A stretch of DNA of 56,246 bases from assembly GCF_009932375.1 (NCBI RefSeq), contig NZ_BLJG01000047.1, positions 1 through 56,246 on the forward strand, read 5' to 3'. Below are positions 54,463-56,246 of the stretch, piece by piece. The position numbers and the translations under genes are program-made. This stretch comes from Pseudomonas juntendi. GTDB taxonomy: Bacteria; Pseudomonadota; Gammaproteobacteria; Pseudomonadales; Pseudomonadaceae. Every line of letters begins with the position of its first letter. The first letter of the stretch is position 1. Below the pieces are notes generated by a model. That model had not been told where the DNA came from and did no database searches. It was given only the letters and a program-made list of their open reading frames with translations.

Positions 54463-55779
54463 TCACTGGCTACGCAGGCTCTCAAGCAGCTTATGGGTCG
54501 GGTAACCATCCGCCGGCCACCCCAGCCCTTGCTGGGCATTGCGTATGGCCTTGCGGGTGTTGGCGCCGATAATGCCATCGGCATTGCCCGCATCATACCC
54601 CCGGCCGTTAAGCAGGTTCTGCAACTCCACGCGTTCGCTGCGGCTCAGCGGCAAGTCTTCCTTCGGCCAGCTGCCGGCAATGAAGCCCCAGCCGCTGAAG
54701 CGGTCGGCCAGCAGGCTCACCGCCAGTGCGTAGGACGATGAGTTGTTGTACTTGAGGATGGCGCGGAAGTTATCCAGTACCAGGAACGCCGGGCCGCGCG
54801 CGCCTGCTGGCAACAGCAACGCGGCAGACAGCTGGTTGCTGCCCGCTGGCAATTGGGTGCCGGTTGGCAGCTTCACACCCATTGCCAGCCACTCGCTCAC
54901 CGGCCTGCGCAACGCGCCATCGGCCTGCCAGAAATCGAAGCCTGGCGGTACCTGCACCTCGAAGCCCCACGGTTGGCCACGCTTCCAGCCCGAGCTTTGC
55001 AGGTAGTGCGCGGTCGAGGCCAGGGCATCGGGGGTGCTGTTCCAGATGTCGCGGCGGCCGTCGCCGTCAAAGTCCACGGCATGGGTGTTGTAAGTGGTCG
55101 GGATGAACTGGGTCTGGCCCATGGCGCCAGCCCACGAGCCACGCATGGCCTCAGGCTGAATGTCACCATGCTGGATGATTTGCAGGGCGGCGATCAGCTG
55201 GTCCTGGGCGAACTGCGGGCGACGGCCTTCATAGGCCAGGGTCGCCAGCGAGCGGATCACCGACTTGTTGCCCTGGAACTGGCCGAAATTGCTCTCCATG
55301 CCCCACACCGCCACCAGCACCTGGCGGTCAACGCCATAGCGTTGCTCGATGCGGGTCAGCAGTTCGGCGTTCTGATCCAGCAACCGCTTGCCATTGCGCA
55401 CGCGCAAAGGGGACAGCGCGCCTTCGAGGTATTCCCACACCGGGCGGCTGAACTCAGGCTGGCTGCGGTCGGCCTTGATCACGTCCATGTCGGGGGTAAC
55501 CCCGAGGAAGGCGCGGTCGAAGATGCTGGGCGAAATACCCGCTTGCAAGGCTTGTTCGCGGAAACCCGCTTGCCACTGGGCGAAGGTTTGCAAAGGCTGG
55601 ATTTCAGTGCTGGCGTCTGGCGTTGCACCGGGCACGGTTACCACGGGCGCAGGTTGCGCAGGGGCCAGCGGCAGCGCGTCGGCGGCGGTAGGTTTTTCCG
55701 CGCAGGCAACCAGCAGGATGAAGCTGGAGGCCGCGATCAGCTGGCGGGTTTCCCAACGGGGAGAAAGACGGAAGAGCAT
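54463..55779 (-). CDS. MltB-family lytic transglycosylase lipoprotein with peptidoglycan-binding domain
   Basis: A 438-residue enzyme. The signal peptide ends in the lipobox LVAC (Cys26). The catalytic domain has Glu162 in VAVWGMESNFGQFQGN, with GSWAGAMGQTQFIPTTYN and AVDFDGDGRRDIWNS. The last 65 residues are a PG_binding_1 domain (ELQNLLNGRGYDAGNADGIIG; RKAIRNAQQGLGWPADG). It differs from the sltB-type gene at 47875 by lipid anchoring and the extra binding domain, resembling P. aeruginosa SltB2/SltB3-type proteins. Convergent with the LD-carboxypeptidase. Confidence 0.93.
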   Translation of the reverse strand: MLFRLSPRWETRQLIAASSFILLVACAEKPTAADALPLAPAQPAPVVTVPGATPDASTEIQPLQTFAQWQAGFREQALQAGISPSIFDRAFLGVTPDMDVIKADRSQPEFSRPVWEYLEGALSPLRVRNGKRLLDQNAELLTRIEQRYGVDRQVLVAVWGMESNFGQFQGNKSVIRSLATLAYEGRRPQFAQDQLIAALQIIQHGDIQPEAMRGSWAGAMGQTQFIPTTYNTHAVDFDGDGRRDIWNSTPDALASTAHYLQSSGWKRGQPWGFEVQVPPGFDFWQADGALRRPVSEWLAMGVKLPTGTQLPAGSNQLSAALLLPAGARGPAFLVLDNFRAILKYNNSSSYALAVSLLADRFSGWGFIAGSWPKEDLPLSRSERVELQNLLNGRGYDAGNADGIIGANTRKAIRNAQQGLGWPADGYPTHKLLESLRSQ

Positions 55780-55839
55780 GCACAGATCCAGAATTGCAGG
55801 TCAGGTGCTGACCATATCATGCCTGCGCCCGCGATGCTT

Positions 55840-56004
55840 TCATGCCGCCAAAAAGTAGGAAGCCTCCCAATCTCTCGATTGGAAGGCTTCGCGGCGGTAG
55901 CTGCCTTTGCCTTTTTCCGGTTGTTCCTGGCGGCAGCGGAACAGCGGTTGGGCAATGATCGACTTGGCCTTGTTGGGGCCGTGCTTTTTCGGCTTTTTGC
56001 TCAT
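55840..56004 (-). CDS. arfA: Alternative ribosome-rescue factor ArfA
   Basis: A 54-residue basic protein. The ArfA core is clear: PLFRCRQEQPEKGKGSYRR followed by WEAS, matching the PLFRxRxExxKKGKGSYxR...WEAS pattern. ArfA occupies the mRNA channel of stalled ribosomes and recruits RF2. The ATG at 56002-56004 (MSKKPKKHG) begins a Lys-rich N-terminus. The coding sequence for residues about 39-49 forms a strong hairpin (55859-55890) followed by five Us, so the natural mRNA is probably cut short before the TGA at 55840-55842. This makes ArfA itself a tmRNA target, the known feedback by which ArfA rises when tmRNA fails. Confidence 0.9.
   Translation of the reverse strand: MSKKPKKHGPNKAKSIIAQPLFRCRQEQPEKGKGSYRREAFQSRDWEASYFLAA
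55859..55890 (-). terminator. Hairpin inside arfA coding sequence
   Basis: On the minus strand GAAGCCTTCCAATC, loop GAGA (a GNRA tetraloop), GATTGGGAGGCTTC: a 14-bp stem with one G-U pair, then CTAC and five Ts (55854-55850). It could act as an intrinsic terminator or an RNase III site; both are documented for arfA genes. Confidence 0.85.
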
Positions 56005-56170
56005 GGCGGGGTTCCCGTGGTGGGTGGGTTTCGGGGCGCACTTTAGGGCCCAGGGGCGATGTGGGCCAATTGATTGTGTATATGGTTTCCAGGCCCTATC
56101 GCTGGCAAGCCACACAGGGGTCGCCTTAGGGCTGACAGGTGTTTGCCACAAGGTATGGCAGCGCCTGTTA

Positions 56171-56214
56171 GAGCGAGCGCCGCCCGCGCGGCGCCACGCG
56201 ACCCGCGCTCGCTC
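56171..56214. repeat. GC-rich palindrome near the right edge
   Basis: GAGCGAGCGC (56171-56180) and GCGCTCGCTC (56205-56214) flank CGCCCGCGCGGCGCC. It resembles another common Pseudomonas intergenic palindrome. The stretch 56005-56246 upstream of arfA holds no gene I can support. Confidence 0.6.
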
Positions 56215-56246
56215 GTCGCAAAGCACCGACCGCCCTGACCAGTGGG

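Noticed and set aside
1..56246. CRISPR arrays, insertion sequences, prophage, tRNA or rRNA genes
   Set aside because: No regularly spaced direct repeats, transposase or integrase frames, tRNA cloverleaf or rRNA stretches were recognised on either strand; the repeats present are REP-type palindromes.

Overview
The window is a gene-dense, GC-rich chromosomal segment that looks like a Pseudomonas putida-group bacterium. The evidence is the order of housekeeping genes (prmA-DUF3426-dusB-fis-purH-purD-retS and proA-nadD-rsfS-rlmH-mrdA-rodA-sltB-rlpA-dacA-DUF493-lipB-lipA), a RetS-type hybrid sensor, and many REP palindromes built on the GCGGGnnnnCCCGCTCC(C/T)ACA core typical of that group. The species call is inference. 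There are no rRNA, tRNA, CRISPR, prophage or insertion-sequence signals.

Layout. 0-2.8 kb: an incomplete Hsp70-family gene diverges from the co-chaperone pair cbpA-cbpM, which has a well-formed heat-shock (sigma-32) promoter; a GNAT acetyltransferase follows. 2.8-8.6 kb: the leftward urea ABC transporter operon urtABCDE, with a sigma-54 (-24/-12) promoter before urtA and two REP pairs inside the operon. 8.6-10.1 kb: a D-serine/D-alanine/glycine-type permease. 10.3-15.2 kb: a copper-acquisition cluster (DUF2946, PCuAC chaperone, DUF2946, OprC-type TonB receptor, PepSY membrane protein). 15.3-16.6 kb: an SPFH/NfeD pair. 16.7-24.3 kb: two divergent cobalamin arms, cbiD/cobK plus cobL leftward and cobG-cobH-cobI-cobJ rightward. 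These mix 'aerobic' and 'anaerobic' style enzymes and include a CbiG-CobJ fusion.

24.4-26.4 kb: three consecutive unrecognised genes that appear to be diverged paralogues of one another; this is the best candidate here for an undescribed system. 26.4-37 kb: leftward marC, retS, purD, purH, fis, dusB, a zinc-ribbon/DUF3426 protein and prmA. 37.3-41.6 kb: a MaoC hydratase, an LrgA/LrgB pair, a LON-domain protein, a DedA-PAP2 fusion and a 3-methyladenine glycosylase. 41.9-53.3 kb: a long rightward block for proline and NAD synthesis, ribosome silencing and modification, cell elongation (PBP2/RodA), murein lysis, PBP5-type carboxypeptidase and lipoate synthesis. 53.4-56.2 kb: LD-carboxypeptidase, a second MltB-family lytic transglycosylase and arfA, whose coding region carries its own stem-loop and so should give a non-stop mRNA.

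Functional themes are envelope and peptidoglycan turnover (mrdA, rodA, sltB, rlpA, dacA, ldcA, the MltB-like gene, DedA-PAP2, lrgAB), cofactor synthesis (cobalamin, NAD, lipoate), nitrogen scavenging (urt) and metal supply (copper cluster). All names come from reading translated sequences against remembered family hallmarks; no database search was run.
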